Positions 1-5,315 are shown, counted from the first letter of the stretch. The stretch: 5,315 nucleotides of DNA from Chromatiales bacterium (GCA_026990045.1 JALSIK010000062.1:1-5315); one strand, 5' to 3'. Notes: a model not told the origin generated them from the sequence alone. Numbers and translations: made by a program.

Positions 1-547
1 GCAGGCGCTCATCGGCCAGCGTCCAGCCGGGGCCGTTCATGCCGCACCCGGCGGGATTGCGGGGGTGGGGTTCGCCGGTGTCGGGGTCGGTGCCGCCGAA
101 GGCATGCTCGTAGCACAGCGGCAACGGCTCCAGCGGCTCCGGTTCCGAGGGCACGGAGGCGCCCAGGCGCCGCTGCCAGCGGCGCGGGCCGCACACGCGC
201 AGGACCTTGCGCAGCGCCGGGCCCTGCGCCGGGACCAGGGTCACGGCCACGTCCATCACCCGCGCCCCGGGCGGCGGGTGGGCGGTGCCGTACAGGTAGA
301 ACTCCGCGCCCTCCTTGAACGGCACCGTCTCGTCCGCCGCCACCAGGCTGCTGGTGCCGAGATCGCCGGCGTATTCGTCGGTGGTGACGATGTCACCCGC
401 CTGTTTCAGGGGCGTCAGGGCGCCATCGGTACCGAAGGCATAGCCGACCTTGCACACCAGGGTGAGCTGGGGCGCGCCGGCGCGGGTCCACCCCGGGAAC
501 AGGCCGGCCACCAGCGCGGTGCGGTTGTCCAGGTGGTAATGGCCCAC
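1..547 (-). CDS. DUF2169 domain protein, probable type VI secretion effector adaptor (C-terminus outside window)
   Basis: The frame is open from a GTG at 547 to the window edge, giving 182 visible residues. The N-terminus (HLDNRTALVAGLFPGW, about residues 5-20) leads into a strand ending LTLVCKVGYAF (28-38). Residues 76-125 follow the DUF2169 pattern: a Lys-Glu-Gly turn, YLYGTAHPPPGA, then LRKVLRVCGPRRW. The family signature YEHAFGGTD is at 146-154, followed by RNPAGCG at 163-169. DUF2169 proteins are known as adaptors or chaperones that stabilise and load type VI secretion effectors, for example in Agrobacterium; that role here is inferred from the family and from the adjacent DUF6484-like gene. 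The GTG starts 10 nt after the upstream stop at 558. There is no strong Shine-Dalgarno, so translation may be coupled to the gene before it. No in-frame ATG gives a better start. Confidence 0.85.
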   Translation of the reverse strand, partial: MGHYHLDNRTALVAGLFPGWTRAGAPQLTLVCKVGYAFGTDGALTPLKQAGDIVTTDEYAGDLGTSSLVAADETVPFKEGAEFYLYGTAHPPPGARVMDVAVTLVPAQGPALRKVLRVCGPRRWQRRLGASVPSEPEPLEPLPLCYEHAFGGTDPDTGEPHPRNPAGCGMNGPGWTLADERL

Positions 548-557
548 CGGCCCGGAC

Positions 558-992
558 TCAGTTGATGCGGACGGGACGGCCCTTGAGCCACAGGCGCCGG
601 GTAGAGACCACCGCCACCTCGCGCCCGTCGAGAACGAGGCGGCCGTCGGGGTGCAGCTCGATGCAGGCGCCGCGGGTATGCAGGCGGATGGCGCCCTCCG
701 CCCACAGGGAGATGCCTCCGTCGGGATGGTGCTCGACCCGGGCGGCCGGGGACTCGCCTTCCGCCCGCAAGCGGTCGGTGACCACGCAGCCGCCGGTCAC
801 CGGCGCCACCACCACGCGGTCACCCGGGCGCAGGAAGGGGACGCCGGTGCCATGGCCCGCCACGGGCGACAGGGCGCCCGTTTCCAGGCGCACGGACCTG
901 GCGGCGCCGCGGCCGTCGGTCTCGGCCACCACGGCGAGGGCGGCCATGCCCGGGCCGGGCATGGCCGGGGTGAGTGCATGGGTTCCGTTCAT
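558..992 (-). CDS. DUF6484-like protein, probably associated with type VI secretion
   Basis: This 144-residue protein starts at an ATG preceded by a perfect AGGAGG seven nt upstream. Residues 53-77 (FLRPGDRVVVAPVTGGCVVTDRL) look like the small beta-barrel segment of DUF6484 proteins, where a PGD turn precedes hydrophobic strands. Residues 93-144 form a run of short beta strands (GISLWAEGAIRLHT, then IELHPDGRLVLDG) ending LKGRPVRIN. A G-x-x-V-x-I/L-N ending is typical of DUF6484 and of phage baseplate-V or VgrG-like tails. There is no signal peptide and no membrane segment, so it is cytoplasmic or structural. The following DUF2169 gene 10 nt downstream suggests co-transcription as an effector-delivery cassette. 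The molecular role of DUF6484 is not established. The main alternative is a phage baseplate assembly V-like protein. The family call rests on motif pattern only. Confidence 0.65.
   Translation of the reverse strand: MNGTHALTPAMPGPGMAALAVVAETDGRGAARSVRLETGALSPVAGHGTGVPFLRPGDRVVVAPVTGGCVVTDRLRAEGESPAARVEHHPDGGISLWAEGAIRLHTRGACIELHPDGRLVLDGREVAVVSTRRLWLKGRPVRIN
941..967. repeat. Perfect 27-bp palindrome (13-bp arms, 1-nt centre)
   Basis: The arms at 941-953 (CGGCCATGCCCGG) and 955-967 (CCGGGCATGGCCG) are exact reverse complements around a single base at 954. It lies 26-52 nt into the DUF6484-like gene and spans codons 9-18, encoding the near-symmetric peptide PAMPGPGMAA. In mRNA it could fold as a 12-bp stem with a 3-nt loop shortly after the start codon. 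Whether it regulates anything is unknown. The palindrome itself is directly visible. Confidence 0.9.
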
Positions 993-999
993 TTCCAGG

Positions 1000-1005
1000 C
1001 CTCCT
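1000..1005 (-). promoter_or_regulatory. Strong ribosome binding site for the DUF6484-like gene
   Basis: On the minus strand AGGAGG ends seven nt before the ATG at 992. It is a full match to the anti-Shine-Dalgarno core and selects this ATG over the two in-frame ATGs at codons 11 and 16. Confidence 0.8.
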
Positions 1006-1052
1006 GGCAGTTCCTTGGAAAACGCAGAATCCTCGCCCGTGGGGGGGCAGGC

Positions 1053-1077
1053 GGGAGCCGGGGCCGGCCCGGCTCCC
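1053..1077 (-). terminator. Candidate transcription terminator hairpin after the motor operon
   Basis: A perfect 10-bp stem (GGGAGCCGGG at 1053-1062, CCCGGCTCCC at 1068-1077) encloses a 5-nt loop. It lies about 90 nt after the stop of the TonB-like gene and before the ribosome binding site of the DUF6484-like gene. There is no T-run after it on the minus strand, so it is not a classical intrinsic terminator. In GC-rich genomes such U-poor hairpins can still end or pause transcription. On the plus strand it is followed only by CTTCAAT. Confidence 0.4.
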
Positions 1078-1090
1078 CTTCAATGATACC

Positions 1091-1105
1091 GCGGGCGGCG
1101 CCCGC
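1091..1105. repeat. Short inverted repeat in the intergenic gap
   Basis: GCGGGC at 1091-1096 and GCCCGC at 1100-1105 pair as a 6-bp GC-only stem with a 3-nt loop. It is the middle of three hairpins between the two gene groups. A stem this short and GC-only could arise by chance at this composition. Confidence 0.35.
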
Positions 1106-1110
1106 CGGAA

Positions 1111-1138
1111 GCGGTCGTGTTGGGCGAAGTGCGACCGC
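1111..1138. repeat. Inverted repeat in the intergenic gap, nearest the operon end
   Basis: GCGGTCG at 1111-1117 and CGACCGC at 1132-1138 are exact reverse complements separated by 14 nt. It is the first hairpin met by a transcript leaving the TonB-like gene (stop at 1167-1169). It could be part of a termination or 3'-end protection region, or a protein-binding dyad. Confidence 0.4.
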
Positions 1139-1166
1139 CGTCACAGGAGGACAGGTAACGGACGGT

Positions 1167-2102
1167 TCAGGACGGCAGAAACACCACCGGGTAGGTGACG
1201 GTGGTGGTGGCCACGTCCTTGGCGCCGAAGTCGAACAGCTTGATCCGGGCCAGCAGGCGCCGCTCCAGCGCCGGGTTGTTGAGCTCGCTGGAGACGATGC
1301 TGATCTTCACCACCCGGCCGGAGGGGGCGATGGTGATCTTGAACACCACCTTGCCCTGCAGGGTGGGGTCGCGGCGCAGGGCGCGGTTGTAGATGCGGTC
1401 GATGGCGCCCTTGTTGCGATCGAACACGAGCTGGATCTCTTCCTGGGTGCGGGCGGGCCCCCGGCTGCCGGCCGGGGCCAGGCGCCGCTGGCCGCTCGCG
1501 GGAATGCGGCTTTCCACCCGCGCCCGCTGGCGGCCGCTGAGCCGGGTCTGCTCGCGGGTGCGGGCCAGGGCCCGGGTGTCGATGCCGCCCGAGGCCGCCC
1601 CGGCGCGTGCGGTGAGGATGGACTCGGCCTGCGCCGCGGCCTGCACCGGGGCCTCGGCCCGCTTCTGCAGGGCCCCGGCCGTGACCGCCGGCACCTCGAT
1701 CTGGCGCAGGTCGGCCAGCTCGTCGGCCCAGGCCAGGGCCTGCCGGGCGCGGCGGCGGGCGGCGGCGGCCTGGTCCACCTTGGGCCTGGGTTTCTTCTTC
1801 ACCACCTTTTTCTTCTTCTTGGGTTCGGGGGCCTTCTTTTTCTTCTTGGGCGCCTCGGCCTTGGGCTTGGGCGGCGGCGGGGGCGGCTGCTTGTGGCGCT
1901 CCAGGATGACCTTGGCCAGGCGCGGCGGGATGTCCACCACCTCGCGGCGGTCGGTCTCGGGCACCGGCAGGAAGGCGACGATGATGCCGGCGAGCACCGA
2001 GACCGCCAGCGTGGCCAGGGTGATACGGCGGAAGCGGCGGTCGGTCTCCGACTCGGTCCAGGGCAGGGCCGGCTCGCGCCGGTAGTAGTCGGCGTAGCCC
2101 AT
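1167..2102 (-). CDS. TonB-like energy-transducing protein with AgmX/PglI-type C-terminal domain
   Basis: This 311-residue protein has a short cytoplasmic N-terminus (1-26), one membrane segment at about 27-46 (ITLATLAVSVLAGIIVAFLP), then VVDIPPRLAKVILE (55-68). A Pro/Lys linker follows: six prolines at 73-78 and Lys runs at 86-90 and 95-99. An Ala/Arg/Gln-rich stretch leads to a TonB-family C-terminal domain at about 221-311, with RNKGAIDRIYNRALRRDP, then GKVVFKITIAPSGRV, SSELNNPALE and the final TVTYPVVF. That domain is the one found in M. xanthus AgmX (GltJ) and PglI (GltG), periplasm-spanning parts of the gliding machinery. Unlike those it has no room for an N-terminal cytoplasmic FHA or zinc-finger domain. 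Its ATG shares one base with the ExbD stop before it (TGATG), with GGAGG six nt upstream. It probably couples the ExbB/ExbD motor to envelope partners; the partner is unknown. Confidence 0.88.
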   Translation of the reverse strand: MGYADYYRREPALPWTESETDRRFRRITLATLAVSVLAGIIVAFLPVPETDRREVVDIPPRLAKVILERHKQPPPPPPKPKAEAPKKKKKAPEPKKKKKVVKKKPRPKVDQAAAARRRARQALAWADELADLRQIEVPAVTAGALQKRAEAPVQAAAQAESILTARAGAASGGIDTRALARTREQTRLSGRQRARVESRIPASGQRRLAPAGSRGPARTQEEIQLVFDRNKGAIDRIYNRALRRDPTLQGKVVFKITIAPSGRVVKISIVSSELNNPALERRLLARIKLFDFGAKDVATTTVTYPVVFLPS

Positions 2103-2614
2103 CAGGCGCCTCCGCCCACGCTGTCGGCCCGCTGGATCACGGCCAGGGAGATGTCGGGGAAGTTGGCCTGGGAGCAGGTGAGCATGATGCGCTTGAGCAG
2201 CAGGTAGGGGATCTCGCGGTCCCCGAGGATGGTCACCTGGCGGCGCTTGCCGGTGTCGCGGCCCAGGCGTTGGGCCCGGCGGGCGTGGAAGTGCAGCTCC
2301 TCCAGCAGCGGCCGGATCACGCCCTTGCCCCCGCGCATGACGTCGGCCACCTTGGCCACCGGCCGGCCCTGGACCACGATGTGGTCGCGGTTGACCAGGA
2401 TGGTGACGGTCTGCTTGGGTTTCTGCTCGGCGCTGGACTCGGGCAGGCGCACGGCCTTGATGGAGGGCAGCACCTCCACCTCCGAGGAGTTCACCAGCAG
2501 GAAGAACACCAGGATGGTGAAGATGTCCATGAGCGAGACCATGTTCAGTCCCACGTGGCGCTTCTTGCGCTGGTAGTGCTTTTCCATGCGCCGCGCGCGC
2601 CGCGACATCTTCAT
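2102..2614 (-). CDS. ExbD/TolR-family motor subunit with the conserved membrane Asp
   Basis: This 170-residue protein has a basic cytoplasmic N-terminus (1-20), one membrane segment at about 23-42 (LNMVSLMDIFTILVFFLLVN) and a periplasmic domain. Asp30 is at the place of the essential proton-carrying Asp of TolR and ExbD. The C-terminal region has the family pattern IPYLLLKRIM at 134-143 and FPDISLAV at 151-158. The protein would sit in the ExbB pore and convert proton flow into motion. Its ATG overlaps the previous stop as ATGA (2611-2614), with GGAGG eight nt upstream. In M. xanthus the counterpart would be AglQ or AglS; I cannot say which from sequence memory. Membership of the ExbD family is secure. 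Confidence 0.93.
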   Translation of the reverse strand: MKMSRRARRMEKHYQRKKRHVGLNMVSLMDIFTILVFFLLVNSSEVEVLPSIKAVRLPESSAEQKPKQTVTILVNRDHIVVQGRPVAKVADVMRGGKGVIRPLLEELHFHARRAQRLGRDTGKRRQVTILGDREIPYLLLKRIMLTCSQANFPDISLAVIQRADSVGGGA

Positions 2615-3120
2615 CGGCGGGTCCTCCGGGCCGGGGGCGCGTCACCGATGGAGATGTCCGGGAACAGCTCGGCGTTGACCACCTGGCCGAAGCGCACCGC
2701 CTTGAACATGCGCACCGCGTCCATCACCTGGATCAGGGTGTCGTAGGACGTGTCGGGCTCCGACAGGATGGTGGCCGCGGTCTTGTCGGGAAAGCGGGCC
2801 TTGATCTGCTGCAGTAGCCTGGACAGGGCGCGGTAGTCGTGCCGGCCGTCCCTGGCCGGAATGCGGCGGATGAGGCCGCCGCGGGTATCGGCCACCTCCA
2901 GTGCACGCTTTCGGATCACCACCTGCAGGTGGAAGGCCGGCTTGTCCGCGCCCTTGGGGCCGCCGGGCACCGGCAGGTTGAGCTGCAGGATGGCCACGCG
3001 CGAGAACACCGCGGTGATCAGCAGGAACGGCACCAGGATCACCATCAGGTTCAGGAACGCGGTGATGTTGAGCTCGGCGGCCTCGAGCTGCGCCCGGCGC
3101 CGCCGTCTGAAACGTCTCAT
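2611..3120 (-). CDS. ExbD/TolR-family subunit with Asn in place of the membrane Asp
   Basis: This 169-residue protein starts with a strongly basic segment (RRFRRRRR, 2-9), then one membrane helix at about 17-39 (ELNITAFLNLMVILVPFLLI plus a few residues). Aligned to the next gene's SLMDIFTILVFFLL, this reads AFLNLMVILVPFLL, so Asn24 occupies the proton-carrying Asp position. The periplasmic part has SYDTLIQVMDAVR at 128-140 and FPDISIG at 153-159, matching ExbD C-terminal structure. It is probably a non-protonating partner in a heteromeric ExbD pair. Its ATG overlaps the ExbB stop as ATGA. The 20 nt upstream contain no Shine-Dalgarno, which suggests translation by re-initiation after ExbB and hence fixed stoichiometry. 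Confidence 0.9.
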   Translation of the reverse strand: MRRFRRRRRAQLEAAELNITAFLNLMVILVPFLLITAVFSRVAILQLNLPVPGGPKGADKPAFHLQVVIRKRALEVADTRGGLIRRIPARDGRHDYRALSRLLQQIKARFPDKTAATILSEPDTSYDTLIQVMDAVRMFKAVRFGQVVNAELFPDISIGDAPPARRTRR

Positions 3121-3761
3121 GAGGCGGCGGCGGACTTGTCGGTGATGAGGTTGACGAACTTGACCGCGGCCATCTCCAGGCTGTCCACGATCTCCGTGGT
3201 CTTGGTCTGGATCACGGTGTAGACCAGCAGCAGGGGGATGGCCACCATGAGGCCGAAGGCAGTGGTGTTCATGGCCACCGAGATGCTGGACGAAAGCAGG
3301 TCCGCCTTCTGCGCGGGGTCGGCGTCGGCCACCGCGGTGAAGGCCTGGATCAGGCCCATGATGGTGCCCAGCAGGCCCAGCAGGGTGGCCAGGTTGGCGA
3401 AGGTGGCCAGGTAGTGGGTCCGCTTCTCCAGCCGCGGGATGACCTCCATCATGCCTTCCTCCATGGCCATCTCGATGTCGTCGCGGCGCTTGGCCGTCTT
3501 CATCCGGGCCAGGCCGTAGGACAGGATCTGGCTGATGGCGTGGTTGGACTTGGCGGTGGCGTTGTACACCCCCTGGTAGTCCCCGCGCTGGAGCATGGGC
3601 AGCAGCTTGTTCATCAGGCGCCGGTTGCTGGTCTTGGCCACGCTGAGGTAGATGTAGCGTTCCAGCGCGATGGCGACGCCGAAGGCCAGCACCAGCATGA
3701 TGGGGTACATGAAGACCCCGCCCTCCTGGAAGAACTTGACGATACTCACATACACATCCAT
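3117..3761 (-). CDS. MotA/TolQ/ExbB-family proton channel (AglR-like)
   Basis: This 214-residue protein has three membrane segments: about 16-34 (VFMYPIMLVLAFGVAIALE), 117-143 (containing LATLLGLLGTIMGLIQAFTA) and 158-183 (SISVAMNTTAFGLMVAIPLL onward). A cytoplasmic loop lies between the first two. The GLLGT-x-x-G signature and Thr133, together with Thr166/167 in the third segment, match the pore-lining residues of TolQ and ExbB. The length is normal for the compact TolQ/AglR type. It would form the pentameric ring that houses the ExbD helices in the inner membrane. The ATG at 3761 is preceded by GGGAGA six nt upstream. A 51-nt gap separates it from the upstream gene and no clear promoter is visible there. 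The two following ExbD genes and the TonB-like gene overlap end to end, so they are translated together. Confidence 0.95.
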   Translation of the reverse strand: MDVYVSIVKFFQEGGVFMYPIMLVLAFGVAIALERYIYLSVAKTSNRRLMNKLLPMLQRGDYQGVYNATAKSNHAISQILSYGLARMKTAKRRDDIEMAMEEGMMEVIPRLEKRTHYLATFANLATLLGLLGTIMGLIQAFTAVADADPAQKADLLSSSISVAMNTTAFGLMVAIPLLLVYTVIQTKTTEIVDSLEMAAVKFVNLITDKSAAAS

Positions 3762-3812
3762 ACCCGGTCTCCCGCGATTGGCAATGGCTTCAGATGGGGT
3801 TCGGTGCCGGCC

Positions 3813-4082
3813 TCAGCGGGCCAGCTCGTAGTGGAATTTCACCTGCCGCTGGAAGCTGTCGCGTTCCACCGGCTGGATGGCCTGCTCCACCAGGCGGTTG
3901 AGGGGCAGGTCGGCCACGTCGGGCAGCTCCGACTTCTGCCACGGCACGATGTAGAGCACCTTGGGCAGTTCCTGGTTGCCGATGACGGTGGTCCCCTCCA
4001 GCTCGATCACGGCCTCCTCGGCCGCGGCCGGGCCCGCCGCCACGACACCCAGCAGCAGGCACAATGTTTTCAATCGTTTCAT
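3813..4082 (-). CDS. Small exported protein of unknown function in the motor operon
   Basis: This 89-residue protein begins MKRLKTLCLLLGVVAAGPAAA, a typical Sec signal peptide, with probable cleavage after Ala21. There is no lipobox around Cys8. The mature part is about 68 residues: a strand-like start (VIELEGTTVIGNQELPKVLY), then IVPWQK at 45-50, and an acidic/hydrophobic segment ending FQRQVKFHYELAR. I do not recognise a named domain. The ATG at 4082 overlaps the previous lipoprotein stop as ATGA, with GGAGG and AGGAAGG upstream. The frame extends further upstream, but only inside the lipoprotein gene and without a signal peptide, so 4082 is preferred. Its position between a TPR lipoprotein and the motor suggests a periplasmic accessory or linker. 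That role is inference. Confidence 0.82.
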   Translation of the reverse strand: MKRLKTLCLLLGVVAAGPAAAEEAVIELEGTTVIGNQELPKVLYIVPWQKSELPDVADLPLNRLVEQAIQPVERDSFQRQVKFHYELAR

Positions 4083-4690
4083 CCTTCCTGTCCTCCGTTG
4101 GCGGCGCGGGCGGCCACGCGCCGTTCGAGATCCACGATCCACTTGGCCACGTCCTTGTCCGCGCCCCGGGTCAGGGCCTGGTAGCGGCGGTAGTGCTCCA
4201 GGGCCCGGCCCAGCTCGCCCAGGTAGAGATCGTAGAGGATACCCAGGTTGCGGTGGGCGCGGGCATAGTCCGGATCGATGGCCAGCGCCTTGCGGTAGGC
4301 GTCGCGTGCCTCCGCGAACCGGCCCAGGCGGCGGTAGAGGATGCCCAGCTGGTTGTGCACCGCGGCGTTGCCCGGGTTGAGGCGGGCGGCCTCGGACAGC
4401 GCGGCCTCGGCCTCCTCGAGGCGGTTGCCGCGCAGGTACAGGATGCCCAGGTTGAGGCGCGGCCCGGCCAGCCCGGGCTGCTCGGCGGCCAGCTTGCGCA
4501 ACGCCGCCACCGCCTGCTTGTCGCGGCCCGCCCGCATCAGGGCCAGGGCCCGGCGGTAGCGGGCCTCCACCGCCGGGGGCACCTCGGGCGGCGGGGTGGC
4601 GGCGGGGGCCGCGACCTCCGGCAGGGTCTGGCAGCCGGCGGCGAGCAGGACCAGGGCCAGCCCCAGGGCCGATGCGCTAGTGGATCGCAC
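4079..4690 (-). CDS. TPR-repeat lipoprotein (AglT/GltE- or GltC-like)
   Basis: This 203-residue protein has a lipoprotein signal, LVLLAAGC, with the lipidated Cys at 20. Gln at the next position favours the outer membrane. A Pro/Ala linker (24-40) is followed by about four TPR units: 42-73, 76-107 (LNLGILYLRGNRLEEAEAAL), 110-141 (NQLGILYRRLGRFAEARDAY) and 144-176 (RNLGILYDLYLGELGRALEH). The C-terminus is a charged helix. TPRs bind protein partners, so it may be the outer-membrane or periplasmic anchor of the complex. The start is GTG at 4690, overlapping the previous gene by 14 nt. The next in-frame Met is residue 52, which would remove the signal. M. xanthus AglT (GltE) and GltC are comparable TPR components, but which one is orthologous cannot be settled here. 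Confidence 0.88.
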   Translation of the reverse strand: MRSTSASALGLALVLLAAGCQTLPEVAAPAATPPPEVPPAVEARYRRALALMRAGRDKQAVAALRKLAAEQPGLAGPRLNLGILYLRGNRLEEAEAALSEAARLNPGNAAVHNQLGILYRRLGRFAEARDAYRKALAIDPDYARAHRNLGILYDLYLGELGRALEHYRRYQALTRGADKDVAKWIVDLERRVAARAANGGQEG

Positions 4691-5315
4691 TGTACAACTC
4701 CTCGCTCTGTTCCTGCTTGGCGTAGCGCACCGGCTGGAGCTTGGCCAGCTCGGCCAGGCTCTTCTTTATCCACTTGTCGTAGATGCCTTCCGTGATGCGC
4801 TTCACATTGGCGGCATGAATCTCGATGGCCTTCTCCTCGAAGGGGAAGGCCTGCTCCTCGAGCAGGATCTCGTACTGCTCCAGGGCGTCGGGCGGCAGGT
4901 TGCGCGGCCGCTCCGAGGCCATGAGGGCGCGGGCGAAGTCGTTGTACAGCTCGGCCAGGCGGAAGGTGGCGGCGGTGGTCACCTCGGCCACGTTGTAGCT
5001 CATGGCCTGGCGGTAGGCGGCGATGGCCTGCTGCATGAGCTTCTTTTTCTTCTTCAGGTTCTTCTTGATGGGGTAGCTGAGGCGCACCCGGCGGTAGGCG
5101 GCCTGGGCCGGCTCCGCCAGCTGCAGCAGGGCCGAGGCGGCGATGTCGCGGGTGCGCGGGGTGCGCGCGCCGGGATGGCGGCGGTCGGCGCGCACGATCT
5201 CGCGCAGCCAGTGGAAGCGCCGGCGGGCATGGCCGGCACGGCGGTGGAGGTTGGCGAGCTGGAAGCGGGCCTCCTGGGACTCGGGCATCTGGTCCGGGAA
5301 CTGCTTGACGTAGGC
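4677..5315 (-). CDS. TPR-type protein, GltD/AgmU-like C-terminal part (N-terminus outside window)
   Basis: The frame is open to the right edge, so the 212 residues seen are the C-terminal part of a longer protein. The internal ATG at 5288 is not a convincing start, because sequence before it (AYVKQFPDQ) continues the same helical repeat style. Residues 10-80 resemble degenerate TPR helices (ARFQLANLHRRAG, then ALLQLAEPAQAAYRR). A Lys cluster KKNLKKKKK (84-92) precedes a TPR-like helix pair with AAYRQAMSYNVAEVTTAATF and LAELYNDFARAL. Then come LEQYEILLEEQAFPFEEKAI and a Trp-containing helix (GIYDKWIKKSLAEL). This block resembles what I recall of large periplasmic TPR proteins in Agl/Glt-type clusters (GltD/AgmU type). 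It is the most upstream visible operon member and overlaps the lipoprotein start by 14 nt. Family assignment is moderate; reality as a gene is high. Confidence 0.82.
   Translation of the reverse strand, partial: AYVKQFPDQMPESQEARFQLANLHRRAGHARRRFHWLREIVRADRRHPGARTPRTRDIAASALLQLAEPAQAAYRRVRLSYPIKKNLKKKKKLMQQAIAAYRQAMSYNVAEVTTAATFRLAELYNDFARALMASERPRNLPPDALEQYEILLEEQAFPFEEKAIEIHAANVKRITEGIYDKWIKKSLAELAKLQPVRYAKQEQSEELYSAIH
4698..4703 (-). promoter_or_regulatory. Ribosome binding site supporting the GTG start of the TPR lipoprotein
   Basis: GAGGAG on the minus strand ends seven nt before the GTG at 4690. It lies inside the end of the previous gene. Together with the lipoprotein signal encoded immediately after it, it decides in favour of the GTG start. 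Confidence 0.7.

Noticed and set aside
1083..1088. TATCAT on the minus strand as a -10 promoter element for the DUF6484-like gene
   Set aside because: It matches five of six consensus bases, but no convincing -35 lies 16-18 nt upstream, and it falls between two hairpins. Not enough to call a promoter.
1793..1858. Programmed frameshift at the A-rich lysine codon runs of the TonB-like gene
   Set aside because: The frame continues without interruption into a complete C-terminal domain, and there is no evidence for an alternative product.
651..2207. Long plus-strand open frame of 518 codons opposite the TonB-like and DUF6484-like genes
   Set aside because: It is Gly/His/Gln-rich with no recognisable domain and runs antisense to two genes with clear family motifs. 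High GC content readily produces such frames.
2103..2645. N-terminal extension of the TonB-like frame upstream of 2102
   Set aside because: The extra residues are the out-of-frame reading of the second ExbD gene. The ATG at 2102 has its own ribosome binding site and is followed by a sensible membrane protein.
4083..4142. Longer start at 4142 for the small exported protein
   Set aside because: The added residues are Arg-rich, lie within the lipoprotein gene, and would bury the clear signal peptide that begins at 4082.
3414..4795. Plus-strand open frames of 256 and 243 codons (3414-4184 and 4064-4795)
   Set aside because: Both are antisense shadows of the ExbB, small exported and TPR genes, with low-complexity His/Gly/Val composition and no motif.

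Overview
This is a GC-rich window in which every supported gene lies on the minus strand, so transcription runs from high to low coordinates. Dense packing, four stop/start overlaps of 1 or 4 nt, strong Shine-Dalgarno sequences and the gene families present point to a proteobacterium. A high-GC gammaproteobacterium is my best guess, but nothing in the window fixes the taxon.

Region A (5315 to 1167) is one compact operon of seven genes. In order of transcription it has a TPR-type protein (5' part outside the window), a TPR lipoprotein, a small exported protein, a MotA/TolQ/ExbB proton-channel subunit, two ExbD/TolR subunits, and a TonB-like protein with one membrane anchor, a Pro/Lys-rich linker and an AgmX/PglI-type C-terminal domain. 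This gene set resembles the Agl motor (AglR, AglQ, AglS) plus Glt core components that drive gliding in Myxococcus xanthus. Similar core sets are known outside the myxobacteria without a demonstrated gliding role. The likely arrangement is an inner-membrane proton-driven motor (ExbB plus two ExbD) acting through the TonB-like protein on periplasmic and outer-membrane TPR partners. One ExbD has Asn where the family normally has its proton-carrying membrane Asp; the other keeps the Asp.

Region B (1166 to 993) is a 174-bp gap with three inverted repeats in series, the strongest having a 10-bp perfect stem. It probably separates two transcription units.

Region C (992 to 1) holds a DUF6484-like protein and the start of a DUF2169 protein. 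This pairing is typical of type VI secretion effector-loading cassettes, so an effector or PAAR/VgrG-type gene may lie beyond the left edge. A perfect 27-bp palindrome lies just inside the 5' end of the DUF6484-like gene.
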